A DNA stretch of 64,000 bases from Coemansia sp. RSA 922 (GCA_027577415.1 JANBQS010000010.1:16786-80785), one strand, 5' to 3'. Shown: positions 40,668-50,640, counted from the first letter of the stretch. Notes: generated from the sequence alone by a model not told the origin. Numbers and translations: made by a program.

Positions 40668-41897
40668 TTACATGTAATACTTGTTGACATTAGCTTCGCG
40701 GTCATGCGTAGCAGTATAAGGATGTCTCTGCACCGCTGCCGCAGGAGCACCAGAGTAACGGACATGTGGGTTACACGCGGGACAGTTATTGACTTGGCAA
40801 TGGCAGAACGTGAAAATCGACGGAGCATTCAGCACCAGCAAGATAATCGCAATCAAAAGCAACGGCACAATATCAAAGATATACCAGAGCGCCTCGCTGT
40901 GTCTCCCGGCATCATGAAGGCTGTCAAGGAACACGCGCGCAGTCATAAAGCAAGCCCACAACAAAAGCATAAACGCACAGGCCCCGATAATAATAACATG
41001 CCCCATATGGTGCCCGCCCACATCCTGCGACGACGCCCAAGCCGCCGCCAACAGCAGGACCACAGCCAAGATAAGCACAATAATAGTAAACGCCTGCAGA
41101 CAGTGTATCCCGCTATGCATCTTGCTAAACGAGTGCTTGTTGAACATAAGCACGAGAGCCGCAGTCAAAAGTGCAAACAGAACGGCCGCCATCAGATACA
41201 CGAATCCCACTAGGGCACGCGCAGCCCCGCATAGAGTATTGTCCAAATGCACAATAAGTCTAAACACCAATTGCGCTATAAGCATAGCTAAAAGAACCGC
41301 AGCAAAGTAGTTAAACCACACTGCGACCTTATACATAACAAACAGATCAGCACCCGAGTGCCTTAACGCCGCACGCAAGAATAGACAGATGGCCACGAGG
41401 CAAAGCGCCAAAAAGCCCAAAATAAACTCCAGTCCACCACACTTAATCGCCATAACCAACAGTGCCAGAGCCAAGAGTAGAGCCAAGGCGCCGATGACCC
41501 AACCAGCAGCCACATTAGGAATAAACGTTAGCCACTCGCGCCACGGCGAGCAGTCCTTGGATGGACACAAAAAGTACATCCACACCTCGTATATCGCCCC
41601 GATAATAGTGATACCGCCAACCTCGCCAATACCACCAGTAATGATGGTCTGAGTAGGCATAATATGTGTCTCGTAAGATGTGAACGTCGATGTATAGGTA
41701 GTCAATGACGTGTAGGACGGTGTAGGCTGCCCGATAATTACAGGTACAGTTTCAGTCACTGTTGTCGTAATCGTCTTGGCTGACGTGACGATGGTCGGCG
41801 TAAATGAAGGAATAGTCGTTGGCCCTGGTACCGTAATCGTACCACCCGTTATAATGCCAGTCGTCGATGACGACAATAGTTGCCCTAGAGCAGACAT
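40668..41897 (-). CDS. Multi-span membrane protein with Ser/Thr-rich N-terminal stalk
   Basis: 409 residues. Residues 1-90 are Thr/Ser/Ile-rich without charges (T-S-A-K-T-I-T-T-T-V-T-E-T-V), probably an O-glycosylated extracellular stalk; a C-P-S-K-D-C-S-P-W loop and about seven membrane spans follow. The last span carries A-L-W-Y-I-F-D-I-V-P-L-L and L-N-A-P-S-I-F, matching the paralogue at 39395-40375. The tail has a Cys/His cluster (F-C-H-C-Q-V-N-N-C-P-A-C-N-P-H). A wall- or surface-sensing membrane protein is a guess from the stalk; the RTA1-like link is weak. Confidence 0.75.
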   Translation of the reverse strand: MSALGQLLSSSTTGIITGGTITVPGPTTIPSFTPTIVTSAKTITTTVTETVPVIIGQPTPSYTSLTTYTSTFTSYETHIMPTQTIITGGIGEVGGITIIGAIYEVWMYFLCPSKDCSPWREWLTFIPNVAAGWVIGALALLLALALLVMAIKCGGLEFILGFLALCLVAICLFLRAALRHSGADLFVMYKVAVWFNYFAAVLLAMLIAQLVFRLIVHLDNTLCGAARALVGFVYLMAAVLFALLTAALVLMFNKHSFSKMHSGIHCLQAFTIIVLILAVVLLLAAAWASSQDVGGHHMGHVIIIGACAFMLLLWACFMTARVFLDSLHDAGRHSEALWYIFDIVPLLLIAIILLVLNAPSIFTFCHCQVNNCPACNPHVRYSGAPAAAVQRHPYTATHDREANVNKYYM

Positions 41898-42264
41898 TGT
41901 CTAATATAAAAAAAAATGAATATGTAAGTGTGCAAGAAATAAAAAAATGAGATGAAAAAGAAAGAGAGGAGGAAACAAAGTAGTTTGCTTACTTTTTTCC
42001 AGGGGGGAAGGTGGGAGAGATCCCTGTTTTTCCACGAGAGCTTAAATACTGTCTGCGCTATACTGCCACTCCACTTACACTATTCCTTGTTCCCTCGTCT
42101 GTTTTTTTCTTTCTTTCTCGTCGTCGATCACTAGGGACACTATACCAATCTCTTTTTATGTCCTTTCTGTGTGGCAGAAAGCATGCATGCCGCTTTGTAG
42201 AGTGGACCCTGTTTGTTTGACAATCACAACAATGGATTACTCTATATATATAAATAAAATTTTT

Positions 42265-43164
42265 TTACTCTGCCTTTTTCTCAGCCTTTAGCTTGGCCTG
42301 CCTCGCCTTGAACGCGTGATACTTGGAGTCAGTTCCAAACAGCGTATCCCACCAGCGGAACGACGACGAAAAGTTGTTAACAAACGAGGCATGGTGATAA
42401 TCGTGGTGATCAGCGCCAGCCCAAAAGGGCATAAAGTTATGCAGCGACCAGGGAAAGTCATATCCAGAATGCGCATCAATAGCCTGGAAGAGTCGGAGCC
42501 AGATCCACGCAAACATCGTCACAGCATGCACTGACCCCACCAGCTTACAGTACAGAACAGGTCCGCCAATGGTCCCCTGCCCAAAGATTATAGTCTCCAA
42601 GGGATGCGCATACTCGGCGGTCATTCCGAACGGCGACGAGAACTCGTGGTGAATCTTGTGCACGCCCCGGTACAGAGGCCCCCAGTGGAACAGGCGGTGA
42701 ATCCAGTAGTGCCAGAAATCCTCCAGAACGAAAAACACCGCTATCTGCACCGCCATCTCCTGCCACCCCGGCAAAGGCATCTCCGTCGTCCGAATACCAG
42801 CCAGCTTGGCCACCGGCAAGAACCCGAGCATCAGCGGGCCCTCGATAATGAAATGTGAGAAGAGGAGGCTCTTCAGGCACTTCCACTGCATCGCGCCTGT
42901 TACCTCCTTGTTGCCCTGGATCTTGTACTTGCGGAACGACGGAATATAATCGCATATGAGGAATGGCAGATACCGACCAAAGTATACGGTCTCGTGCATC
43001 AGAAAAGCAATGACAGTAAACGTCAACAGCTCGTTGCGACCATCAAACATCGATAGCCAGGTACGTTCGAACCAGTTGGGTTGGTATCCAGCGGGCATCA
43101 CTTGTGTAATGTCTACCGTTGTGCTGAGAATTTCTCGCACATTATCGATAACCGCCTCCAACAT
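42265..43164 (-). CDS. ERG25: C-4 methylsterol oxidase, ERG25 type
   Basis: A 299-residue ER membrane di-iron oxidase that starts removal of the C-4 methyl groups in ergosterol synthesis. The three histidine boxes are visible: H-R-L-F-H (156-160), H-K-I-H-H (169-173) and H-H-D-Y-H-H (253-258), with the family segments W-G-P-L-Y-R-G-V-H-K-I-H-H-E-F and W-W-D-T-L-F-G-T-D. Several membrane spans lie before the first box. The C-terminal K-A-E-K-K-A-E gives a Lys-rich ER-retrieval-like end. Length matches yeast Erg25 (309). Single exon. Confidence 0.95.
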   Translation of the reverse strand: MLEAVIDNVREILSTTVDITQVMPAGYQPNWFERTWLSMFDGRNELLTFTVIAFLMHETVYFGRYLPFLICDYIPSFRKYKIQGNKEVTGAMQWKCLKSLLFSHFIIEGPLMLGFLPVAKLAGIRTTEMPLPGWQEMAVQIAVFFVLEDFWHYWIHRLFHWGPLYRGVHKIHHEFSSPFGMTAEYAHPLETIIFGQGTIGGPVLYCKLVGSVHAVTMFAWIWLRLFQAIDAHSGYDFPWSLHNFMPFWAGADHHDYHHASFVNNFSSSFRWWDTLFGTDSKYHAFKARQAKLKAEKKAE

Positions 43165-43320
43165 TCTATAACAACAATAAAAAATATTAGATTAAAAAAA
43201 AAGTATAAATTTGTTGACAAAAAAGAAAAAAGAATAAAAAAAGACGGAACTGATATCCGTGGTCTCGGTATTTCCATAGAAAGGGACTTTCCGAAGATCA
43301 TCGTTTAATCTTAATAATCA

Positions 43321-44874
43321 CTAGGCAGTGGGCCAGCCACAGCTGATGGTGGAGGATCCGGACTGGACACACACTGTGCCCGATCCACAAGACTGCGCAA
43401 CCCATTTGCCGTAGAGACACAAAAAGTATCCAGCCTTCTTGCCCGAACTATCGCCACACTGGTAAATCCCCGTCGATGAACACGCGCCGCCCGCCACGGG
43501 GCCGCCACCCGTCGCAGTGCTAGACACAGTAGTCGACGAGCTAGTCTTGGACGTAGCCACCACAGTCGATGACGCAGTCTCATAAGAAGACGACGACGAC
43601 GACGACGAGGTATTAGCTACAGTAGATGTTCTCGGCGCCGAGCTAGTAGCTGACGTACTCACCGGCGGAGTAACAACCGGGCCACTGGGCCACGAGTGCA
43701 AGACATTCATAAGCTCGTTGTTATAGTCCATGTTAGCCGACCACACCATAGCGCCAGCCAAGCCCCGAGACGCCGCGTAGTTGACCTTGATCTGAAGGCT
43801 CTGCGGGTCATCGTACGAGATAAACTGCTTGGTGCTCGGATTGAACAGCCACGGCGTCTGCGACACAGAGTCCCACTGCCTGACCCACGGCGCCGCAGCA
43901 GTATTCGGACTGGTCAGTACTCCCTGGTCGCGCAGATGCTTCCACTGCCACACGCCGCTGTTGGCTGTCGACCCCGCACACGCGTCATACCAGGGTGCAT
44001 CCTCAGAGTCGCCCAACGGCACAACCGCCGCCTGTGGCTGGTACTGGTTAGTCGGGTCCTTGGTCATATCCTGCAGCGCAATAGTTGACCGCCCGTAGAA
44101 CCCAATACCAGCTGTCAACTGATTGGCGGGGAAGCCAGCACCAACCCAGTCGTCAATCGCAGAAACAAAAGATACTTGGAGTCCCTCGCCTTGTTGGAAA
44201 TTGAAAGGCGCGTTGGGTCCGGTCTTGCTATTCCAGCCGCCGTTAATATCGTACTGCATGAGGTTGGCAAAATCGACAACTTTGGCAAACGCCGCCACAT
44301 CCTTAGACGGCACACCGTTAATATCGAAAGGCTGAACGCGTACAGCCAAAGTAATAAGCCTCTGCTTAACGCCGAAAGCTCCATCGAAAGCGGCGCGCAA
44401 ATCCTGCAAGAATTTGAGGAAATTCGGCGTATCATTAGCCTCATCAAACACATTACAGTTGTTACCCAGACGTCCAGGATACTCCCAATCTATATCGATA
44501 CCGTCCAAGTTGTTACTCTTGACGTAGTTGACCATGCTGGAGATCAAAGTGCTGCGCGCATTGTTGTCTTTGACTATCGTCGAAAAGAAGTTTGAGCCTG
44601 TCCATCCGCCCACCGACATTAGTACTTTCGCCCCGCCCGCCCGCACCTGACTGATCATCTGTGGCAATACCCAGTCGTCCTCGAATGTGAATGTGCCATC
44701 TTGACGCGGTATGCTAAACGCGATATTAACGTGTGTGTATTTCGACCAGTCCACTGTAGCTGACTGAGCCCGTTTCCACGATGGATAGTACCCCATGATC
44801 ACAGGTCCGCCAAACACAGACGAGGCGAGACTGAGAGCTACGCCAGCGGCGGTGACTAGAATATTGAACCGCAT
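43321..44874 (-). CDS. GH18 chitinase with CBM19-like tail, catalytically complete
   Basis: A 517-residue secreted chitinase. Signal peptide about residues 1-22 (I-L-V-T-A-A-G-V-A-L-S-L-A-S-S-V-F-G). The GH18 barrel has the S-V-G-G strand (87-90) and the catalytic motif D124-G-I-D127-I-D129-W-E131, Glu131 being the acid. The barrel ends near 395 with M-V-W-S-A-N-M-D-Y. A Ser/Thr linker (about 400-455) leads to a Cys-rich CBM19-like module (S-S-T-G-I-Y-Q-C-G-D ... V-C-V-Q-S-G-S). Cuts beta-1,4 chitin in wall remodelling or cell separation. Lies downstream of a paralogue (45479-47110) on the same strand. Confidence 0.95.
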   Translation of the reverse strand: MRFNILVTAAGVALSLASSVFGGPVIMGYYPSWKRAQSATVDWSKYTHVNIAFSIPRQDGTFTFEDDWVLPQMISQVRAGGAKVLMSVGGWTGSNFFSTIVKDNNARSTLISSMVNYVKSNNLDGIDIDWEYPGRLGNNCNVFDEANDTPNFLKFLQDLRAAFDGAFGVKQRLITLAVRVQPFDINGVPSKDVAAFAKVVDFANLMQYDINGGWNSKTGPNAPFNFQQGEGLQVSFVSAIDDWVGAGFPANQLTAGIGFYGRSTIALQDMTKDPTNQYQPQAAVVPLGDSEDAPWYDACAGSTANSGVWQWKHLRDQGVLTSPNTAAAPWVRQWDSVSQTPWLFNPSTKQFISYDDPQSLQIKVNYAASRGLAGAMVWSANMDYNNELMNVLHSWPSGPVVTPPVSTSATSSAPRTSTVANTSSSSSSSSYETASSTVVATSKTSSSTTVSSTATGGGPVAGGACSSTGIYQCGDSSGKKAGYFLCLYGKWVAQSCGSGTVCVQSGSSTISCGWPTA

Positions 44875-45478
44875 TGTAAAAAAAACAACAGTGGGAAGAA
44901 TAAAAAAAAAATATCTCTGAAAGAAAAAAAAAAAAGAGAGTTTGAGGAAGAAAAAAAAAAAATAGTAAGCCGACTAGCAGATACTAATAGTAGCAAAATA
45001 GTGGTAGCAAGGGAAAAAAGAGGCAACCTGGGCTCGTTAAAAGGTCATAATTGTTTGTGTTGTAGATAATTGTAAAACCTAACGAACATGCTTGCTCCCA
45101 GTTGGGTTTTATTTATACCAAGATTTTGGAATAGGTCACTTTTTTTTTTTGTGCGGGGAGGAGGTGGGTTTAGCTATTGTCTCTCCCAAACATGTCATGC
45201 GGTCACCATGGTCCTCCACACCTGACTTGGCCAGCCTCGCTTTCGTTATTTCGTCAATGGCATGGTCATTAATGAGAAAGTTTATATTATAGTACATTCC
45301 ATAGCACATGCACAGAAAAATTCTGATCATATGTCCATGGTATTTAGTTCGGCAAAAACAAAATTTGTCCACATGAACTAATACAAGTCACGTATTAATA
45401 TAACATGCATAAAACGGAGAAATAATATTTGTGCATACAAAAAAAGAAAACTTAATGAAATGTATATTTTATATGTTT
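44875..45478. other. Between the chitinase genes, no gene seen
   Basis: A-rich tracts (promoter side of the 44874 gene) and AT-rich 3' flank of the 47110 gene. Nothing recognisable. Confidence 0.4.
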
Positions 45479-47110
45479 TTAGCGCGGATAGTCACAATAA
45501 ATATAATCGCCGTTTTGGACGCATGCTGTTCCTGCTCCACACTGTTGTTGCACCCAAACTCCTGATGCGCATTGCATAAATTGCGCGTTCTTTCCGTCCT
45601 TATCCACACACTTGTATGATGCTTGCCATCCGCAATCGCTACCCGCTCGTGGTCCACCTGATCCAGCATTGTCTGTTGGCGGTGGTGATGATGTGGCAAG
45701 AGGAGGCAGCGACGGAGAAGGGAGAGGCGGCGGGGGTGGTGTAAGTGAAGGGGTCAGAGGAGGAGCGGATGAAGACGGAGTCGGGCTACTACTGCTGACA
45801 GTGCTGGTACTGACGCTGCTGCTGCTGCTGCTGCTGCTTGGTTCGGAAGTTGGAGTGGTCATCGATGAACTAGACGGCCAGTCTAACGTCTCGCTAGTCT
45901 TTGGCACTGGAGGTGACGGCGTCTGTCCGGAAATATCTGGCTTAATAGCACCCCAGACGACACTAATAAGCTCATTGTTATAGTCCATAGTAATATCATA
46001 CACCGTCACTCCCTTCAATCCTTTACCCACCACATGACTGACCTTTGCCGAGATACTAGACTGATCGTCATACGAGATAAACACCTTGCTACTGGGATTA
46101 AACAGCCACGGCGTCAGCGATACAGAGTCCCAATACCTTTGCCAAGGAGAAACAGCCGAATCGCCCGATTGCAATAAACCTTGTTTACGCAAGTTGCCAT
46201 AAGACCATACTCCCGAGTAGCTCGCTGGTTTCCCCGTACACCGGTCCGCCCACAGTCCATCGTCATTATCTCCACGCGGTAGCCCATCCTCCTGTGCCTG
46301 ATACACGTTCCACGGCTGCATAGACATGTCGGTCTTGGCCGTAGACGATCTCCCGTAGAAAGCTAGGCCGGCGGTTATTTGGTTTGCGGGGAATTTAGCC
46401 TGTGTCCAATTATCAATAGCCGTAACCAATGATTGTTGTACGCCACGACCATACTCAAAGTTTAGCGGCGCGTTAGGTCCCGTATTACTTTGTTGCCCGT
46501 TAACGTCGTATGCCAGTACGTTGATATAGTCGACCCAGTTCGCAAAACCCGAGACATCGCCCAACGGTTGTCCGTTAGCGCCAACGAATGGTGTCATACC
46601 AACACCCAAAGCAAGCAACCGCCTTGCTCCTGACGGCATCGCAGCAGAGTCCAAGGCTTGGCGTAGTTCGCGCACAAACACGAGCAGATTATTAGCGTCG
46701 TTCGGAACATCGACTTTGTTACACTCGCTAGATACCCAGTCAATATCTACACCGTCCAAATTATGCGCCTTCAAGTACTCGACCACACCACTAATGAGCG
46801 TATTGCGGCTGTCAGTAGATTTAAAAATATCAGAGAGATGTGTAGACCCAGAGTATCCGCCCAAAGATAAAAGTACTCGTGCACCGGCTCTATGTATTTT
46901 ATCAGCGATTTCGTCAACATTATAGCTAGATTCAAGTACAAATGTACCGTTGGCTCGGGGCTCGGCGTAGGCGAGATTAATGTGGGTGAACTTGGACATA
47001 TCGACGCTACTTATATCTTTCCATGCTGGCGCATACCCCGCAACTATCCCACCAGCAACTATTCCAGCATTCAAAAATGAGCCAAGCAAACAGACTGTGT
47101 TCAATCGCAT
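45479..47110 (-). CDS. GH18 chitinase-like protein with lost catalytic Glu
   Basis: A 543-residue paralogue of the 44874 chitinase: signal peptide (about 1-19), GH18 barrel, long Ser/Thr/Pro linker (about 400-480) and a Cys-rich CBM19-like end (G-W-Q-A-S-Y-K-C-V-D ... A-C-V-Q-N-G-D). The motif reads D119-G-V-D122-I-D124-W-V126: the catalytic Glu is Val and the following E-Y-P-G loop is replaced by a shorter V-S-S-E-C. The other acids are kept. By GH18 chemistry it should not cleave chitin, yet the rest is intact, which fits a chitin-binding lectin. The linker contains a Ser codon run. Confidence 0.92.
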   Translation of the reverse strand: MRLNTVCLLGSFLNAGIVAGGIVAGYAPAWKDISSVDMSKFTHINLAYAEPRANGTFVLESSYNVDEIADKIHRAGARVLLSLGGYSGSTHLSDIFKSTDSRNTLISGVVEYLKAHNLDGVDIDWVSSECNKVDVPNDANNLLVFVRELRQALDSAAMPSGARRLLALGVGMTPFVGANGQPLGDVSGFANWVDYINVLAYDVNGQQSNTGPNAPLNFEYGRGVQQSLVTAIDNWTQAKFPANQITAGLAFYGRSSTAKTDMSMQPWNVYQAQEDGLPRGDNDDGLWADRCTGKPASYSGVWSYGNLRKQGLLQSGDSAVSPWQRYWDSVSLTPWLFNPSSKVFISYDDQSSISAKVSHVVGKGLKGVTVYDITMDYNNELISVVWGAIKPDISGQTPSPPVPKTSETLDWPSSSSMTTPTSEPSSSSSSSSVSTSTVSSSSPTPSSSAPPLTPSLTPPPPPLPSPSLPPLATSSPPPTDNAGSGGPRAGSDCGWQASYKCVDKDGKNAQFMQCASGVWVQQQCGAGTACVQNGDYIYCDYPR

Positions 47111-47479
47111 TATTGTTCAAAAAAGAAGAATGTAAAAATATCGGGCTGTGAGAATGAAAAGAACGCGCTTAGAGAATGTACTTTTGTGAACTATATTCAG
47201 TGTTTTAAAAACGTTTTGTAACTTGATGGCGCTTGCGAACTGCCCAAATATAATAAACATTACTTTCTATTTTCCTTCAACGTTACGCATAGTAGCGATG
47301 ATCAGCTATTACTGCCTTTTTTACCTTTAAAGTTTTAGAAATACAGAGTTCAATCGCTAATAAATAAAAAAAAGGGAAGGGATTGAGGGATTTGGTGCCT
47401 TTCGTAGTTAAGATGTAGAAGTTGATGTTGCGTGGTTGGCGACACCAGGAAAAAAAGATACTCGAATTAAAATCAGACT

Positions 47480-47835
47480 ATGAAAGATGCGATAATTTTT
47501 TTGCAGCTGTCTGTGCTCAGCAGCTCCAACCTTTCGTTTGTGTTGCTGCTGTCGGCGCTGAGAGTCAGTACCCGCCTGATCACAAATACTTTGTATAGTG
47601 TAAATTGTAAGGAGGTATTTTGCGGATAAACGACATCATGTAATTGACTTTTCCTGTAGCCGGAATTAGCGGATCTCTTTGACAATAGCCCTTTGAATAC
47701 TGGCGCTCGGTCCAGTCGTCAATTGAGTAATGCGCGGACATTTGGAAGGCGGACTCTGAAGTGGCAGGCGTCAGCTTTCGGGGGCAACTGCCCTAGAGGC
47801 AGTAAAGCCTTTCAATTATCTTGTCTCTACACTCC
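47480..47835 (-). pseudogene. Myb-like gene 5' fragment
   Basis: The minus strand aligns at DNA level with 31640-31830: the words GGCAGTTGC, CGAAAG, CACCTGCCACTTCAG, GAGCGCCAG and GGGCTATTGTCAAAGAG occur in the same order. It has CAA where the 31.7 kb copy has TGA. Only the first part of the gene is left, and it has frameshifts. Confidence 0.6.
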
Positions 47836-48568
47836 ACGTTTTTTGGAAAGATCTACATTGTCCATCGTGGATTAGATATTGATTATAAAAGATTAGTGGA
47901 GGTAAAATATTAGGCATAGAGGAGATGACATTCATTACCAAATACAGCATCTTTAGCGTATCTCGAATGCAGCCAAGCTAATCGTATGCCCATGTGCATC
48001 ATCCATGACAATAGCACCCTGTCCAATATAGACATCGTCACAAATGTTTATAAATGTATAGCGCCACCCTCACTAGCGTAAAAGAAACTGTAATTATCAG
48101 ATGAGTTGTAAATAAAAGTTTGTTTTGCAACTACAGCCTCAGTCATTACAATATCAGCCGGCGTAAACTCTCACTGTGTAAATAATACGAATGATGATAT
48201 TCCACATTACAAATCCTAAAAATTAGTGTAAGGCAACTCAAGTTCTATTCATGACTAGGTCAATGTAAACTATTTGACCAACCAGGGTAGGAAATTAGCT
48301 GCTCCAAGTTCCCAATAACTCTCTTCAGCAATTGGCAGATTTAACAGCTATCTGTTAACGTGATACAATATAGTATCTGCTAGAATATTTAAAGAAGCAG
48401 CCTAAGTGGGCAGCAACGATCTCCAAGTATACATGGACATCTCCTCCACAGGAGAGTTAAAGGAACACTGGTTGTTGCTAGAAATTGACATTCGCTTACT
48501 TTATATTCTCATAAAGCATCACTTGTGCCTGCTTGCTACATATTAAAATGAGACCTTCTATAATTACT
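47836..48568. other. AT-rich stretch, no gene seen
   Basis: No coding, RNA or repeat assignment could be made; short frames only. Confidence 0.4.
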
Positions 48569-48815
48569 TTACTTGGGAGTGTATATGCTTGCTAGCCGCT
48601 TAAGCTCTACACATTTGTCACCATAACGTATTTCCCAATCAGCCCAAACACGCATTTTTTCTTCGCTTGTGCCAAAGTATACAAATACATCCGAGTTTTT
48701 GTTTTTGGGTTGTTCTAAGTAATATTCAATATTTACGGAGGTATAACAATTCTCAATAACTGGGAAAGTACTAACTTCTTTCACTGTTTGTGCACCACGA
48801 TTAACTTGTTAGGCA
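48569..48815 (-). pseudogene. Group A copy lacking its 5' third
   Basis: Reads in frame Q-V-N-R-G-A-Q-T, V-S-T-F-P-V, then the core D-V-F-V-Y-F-G-T-S-E-E-K and Y-G-D-K-C-V-E-L-K-R-L-A-S-I-Y-T to a TAA. Homology stops abruptly upstream of Q-V-N-R (near 48815) in sequence unlike the group, so the Y-Y-Y-Y-A start and promoter are gone. It lies just downstream of the intact 49256 gene, as expected of a partial tandem duplicate. Confidence 0.7.
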
Positions 48816-48881
48816 TGTCCTGGGCGAATGGCAAATAAAATCACTTTTAAAAAATAAAGATAGCATAGTGGGTTAATCACT

Positions 48882-49256
48882 CTACTTGTTAATGTACTCT
48901 CCTGCTAGCCTCTTAAGCTCTTCATGGGTATTATTTTCATATTCTCCCATCCATTTATTATAATCATACCTTCTCTCTTCTTCAGTACCAAAATATAAAA
49001 ATAAGTCTTTGCCATCATCTGTTTCATGTTTTTTGAACCATTCGATTGATGAAAAGCGATTATCACTTAGGTAAATTGGGCATATAGTTATTTCTTTTGG
49101 AGCTTGTGCACCTCGATTAACTTGTCCAGCAAGAGAAGCAACTGCCCCATCAATAGTTTTCTCATCTCTTCTAACATCTCCACTGATCTCTGGAAAACCA
49201 CGAGAGTTGCGGATTATAGCGTAGTAATAATATAAAATAGGGATGGGGATACCCAT
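48882..49256 (-). CDS. Group A small protein (124 aa)
   Basis: Intact member, the best match to the 26.1 and 35.2 kb copies: M-G-I-P-I-P-I-L-Y-Y-Y-Y-A-I, F-P-E-I-S-G-D-V-R-R-D-E-K-T-I-D-G-A-V, Q-V-N-R-G-A-Q, core D-L-F-L-Y-F-G-T-E-E, end H-E-E-L-K-R-L-A-G-E-Y-I-N-K then TAG. This gives the normal length and natural C-terminus of the group. No signal peptide, no membrane span. TATA 80 bp upstream; two bipartite elements at 49471 and 49645. Function unknown. Confidence 0.8.
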   Translation of the reverse strand: MGIPIPILYYYYAIIRNSRGFPEISGDVRRDEKTIDGAVASLAGQVNRGAQAPKEITICPIYLSDNRFSSIEWFKKHETDDGKDLFLYFGTEEERRYDYNKWMGEYENNTHEELKRLAGEYINK

Positions 49257-49335
49257 ATTGAGAAATATAATAGTTTGATAGAGATGAGTTGTGGTGTGTG
49301 TTTTGGAATTTGTCTAAAAGCGGCAGAGGCTTGCG

Positions 49336-49342
49336 TTTTATA
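49336..49342 (-). promoter_or_regulatory. TATA box of the 49256 gene
   Basis: GGCTATAAAACGCAAGCC on the minus strand, 80 bp before the ATG. Confidence 0.6.
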
Positions 49343-49470
49343 GCCAAAAAACAACGTAGCACTCTCTGTTTTCTGCTGGAGGAAGCCAAAGGAGGGTTCA
49401 CTGTACATTCTAGCACTTTTGGACGGTATTCAGAAATAGAGAAAGTAATCAGAAATAATAAATGAGCTTA

Positions 49471-49496
49471 CTTTGTTTCAAAGAAGGCACATCACG
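49471..49496 (+). promoter_or_regulatory. Bipartite CAAAG/CRE-like element
   Basis: CTTTGTTTCAAAGAAGGCAC followed by ATCACGG; a perfect CTTTG-TTT-CAAAG inverted repeat, about 215 bp upstream of the 49256 gene. Confidence 0.5.
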
Positions 49497-49644
49497 GACA
49501 TGGTGTTTCTGGTATTAAATTTCTGAATTGCTCAGTTTCTTTTTTTTTTTTTTTTGGCAGCTTTCTAGGCACGCGTTGCTTTTACTTGCGTTCAGGCCAA
49601 GTGAAAGAAAAGGAAAATAGTGTTCGCAATTTGTTTGCCTCATT

Positions 49645-49670
49645 TTGCTTTAAAGAACACGCCTCATTGG
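49645..49670 (+). promoter_or_regulatory. Bipartite CAAAG/CRE-like element (degenerate)
   Basis: TGCTTTAAAGAACACGCC followed by TCATTGG; matches the 18991 element. About 390 bp upstream of 49256. Confidence 0.4.
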
Positions 49671-50076
49671 TGTGGTTTATTCCGAAGTGTAGTGTTTACT
49701 TGTTAGGTCCATTTTGCTCCTCTTTTATAGTGAGTGATGAAGTGCAAAAAAGGAAATCACATATTTATTCCACAGCCTTTGTGTTCTTTGCCGACCTTAG
49801 CACTGTGTGTTCATTTCTCTCAGCTTACTATATTTAAAAATACTACAGACAAAGTGTATCTAACTAAACATACTAATAAGATAGTGTATGTAGTGTTAAA
49901 CATGCCAAAGCCAAGGCACATGTAATAAGTAGTGGAGGACCGCCAGTCTAATAGACCACTGATCGCCACAACATGGAATGACATAATTAATTTCCTCTAA
50001 CAATGGGAAATGTAAGCAAATGTGCAAATGCAAGTTTGGAATTCCATTTAGGCAAAATTAAGGCAATGTCGTACAC

Positions 50077-50394
50077 TCAGAGATTAAGTGCTAGTTTCTT
50101 AACATGGGCAAGTAGGTCCAATCCATCATAAGTGACTTTGCTAGCATAATCTAATTCTATATTCTCTCCAAAGAATATAAAGACGTCCTCGTTTGTCTTA
50201 CATAATCCTTTACTGGCTTTGAATTCTCCCTTTGTCTCTCCAATAACAGGATTGATAGGACATTCTAATATATTACATGCGTTTGAAACAGAAATCATCA
50301 CCTGCGGAGTAATCACTCCTTGATTGACACATGCTTTATGGACTAAAATACTTTTATCTTTGCCTAAAGAAACAGCATAGAAATAAGATGACAT
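50077..50394 (-). CDS. Divergent group A small protein (105 aa)
   Basis: Complete frame from ATG 50394 (M-S-S-Y-F-Y-A-V-S-L) to TAA. It keeps the aromatic start and the core E-D-V-F-I-F-F-G-E-N and ends H-V-K-K-L-A-L-N-L, in place of L-K-R-L-A-S. The middle has V-N-Q-G-V-I-T-P-Q-V, a remnant of V-N-R-x-A-Q-T. No signal peptide or membrane span. It sits under the inverted third copy of the upstream module, with TATA about 102 bp upstream and elements at 50641 and 50801. Fast protein divergence under a conserved promoter. Function unknown. Confidence 0.65.
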   Translation of the reverse strand: MSSYFYAVSLGKDKSILVHKACVNQGVITPQVMISVSNACNILECPINPVIGETKGEFKASKGLCKTNEDVFIFFGENIELDYASKVTYDGLDLLAHVKKLALNL

Positions 50395-50495
50395 AGTCGA
50401 ATTGGATAATCAGAGTAAGGAAATATGAGTTTGACTGAGATGGGTGTTATGCTTGGTAGATGTTCTGAATGTAGTGAGGAGTGGCAGCAGTTTGC

Positions 50496-50501
50496 TTTAT
50501 A
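50496..50501 (-). promoter_or_regulatory. TATA box of the 50394 gene
   Basis: CTGCTATATAAAGC on the minus strand, about 102 bp before the ATG. Confidence 0.6.
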
Positions 50502-50640
50502 TAGCAGAAAGATGGAGGAGAAAATCCTGCCGCTGGTTGCAGGAAGAAGCCAGAGGAGGCAAATTCTGCAGTCTAGCAAAAAAAATTCTGTATTTTCCAC
50601 AAAATATGCAAAAAAAAATTGGGGGAGCACAATTTTTTTC

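Noticed and set aside
46720..46760. A possible short intron (GTATCTAG) at the altered catalytic motif of the second chitinase.
   Set aside because: The GT-AG stretch would be only 8 bases, too short for splicing; the protein reads through in frame.
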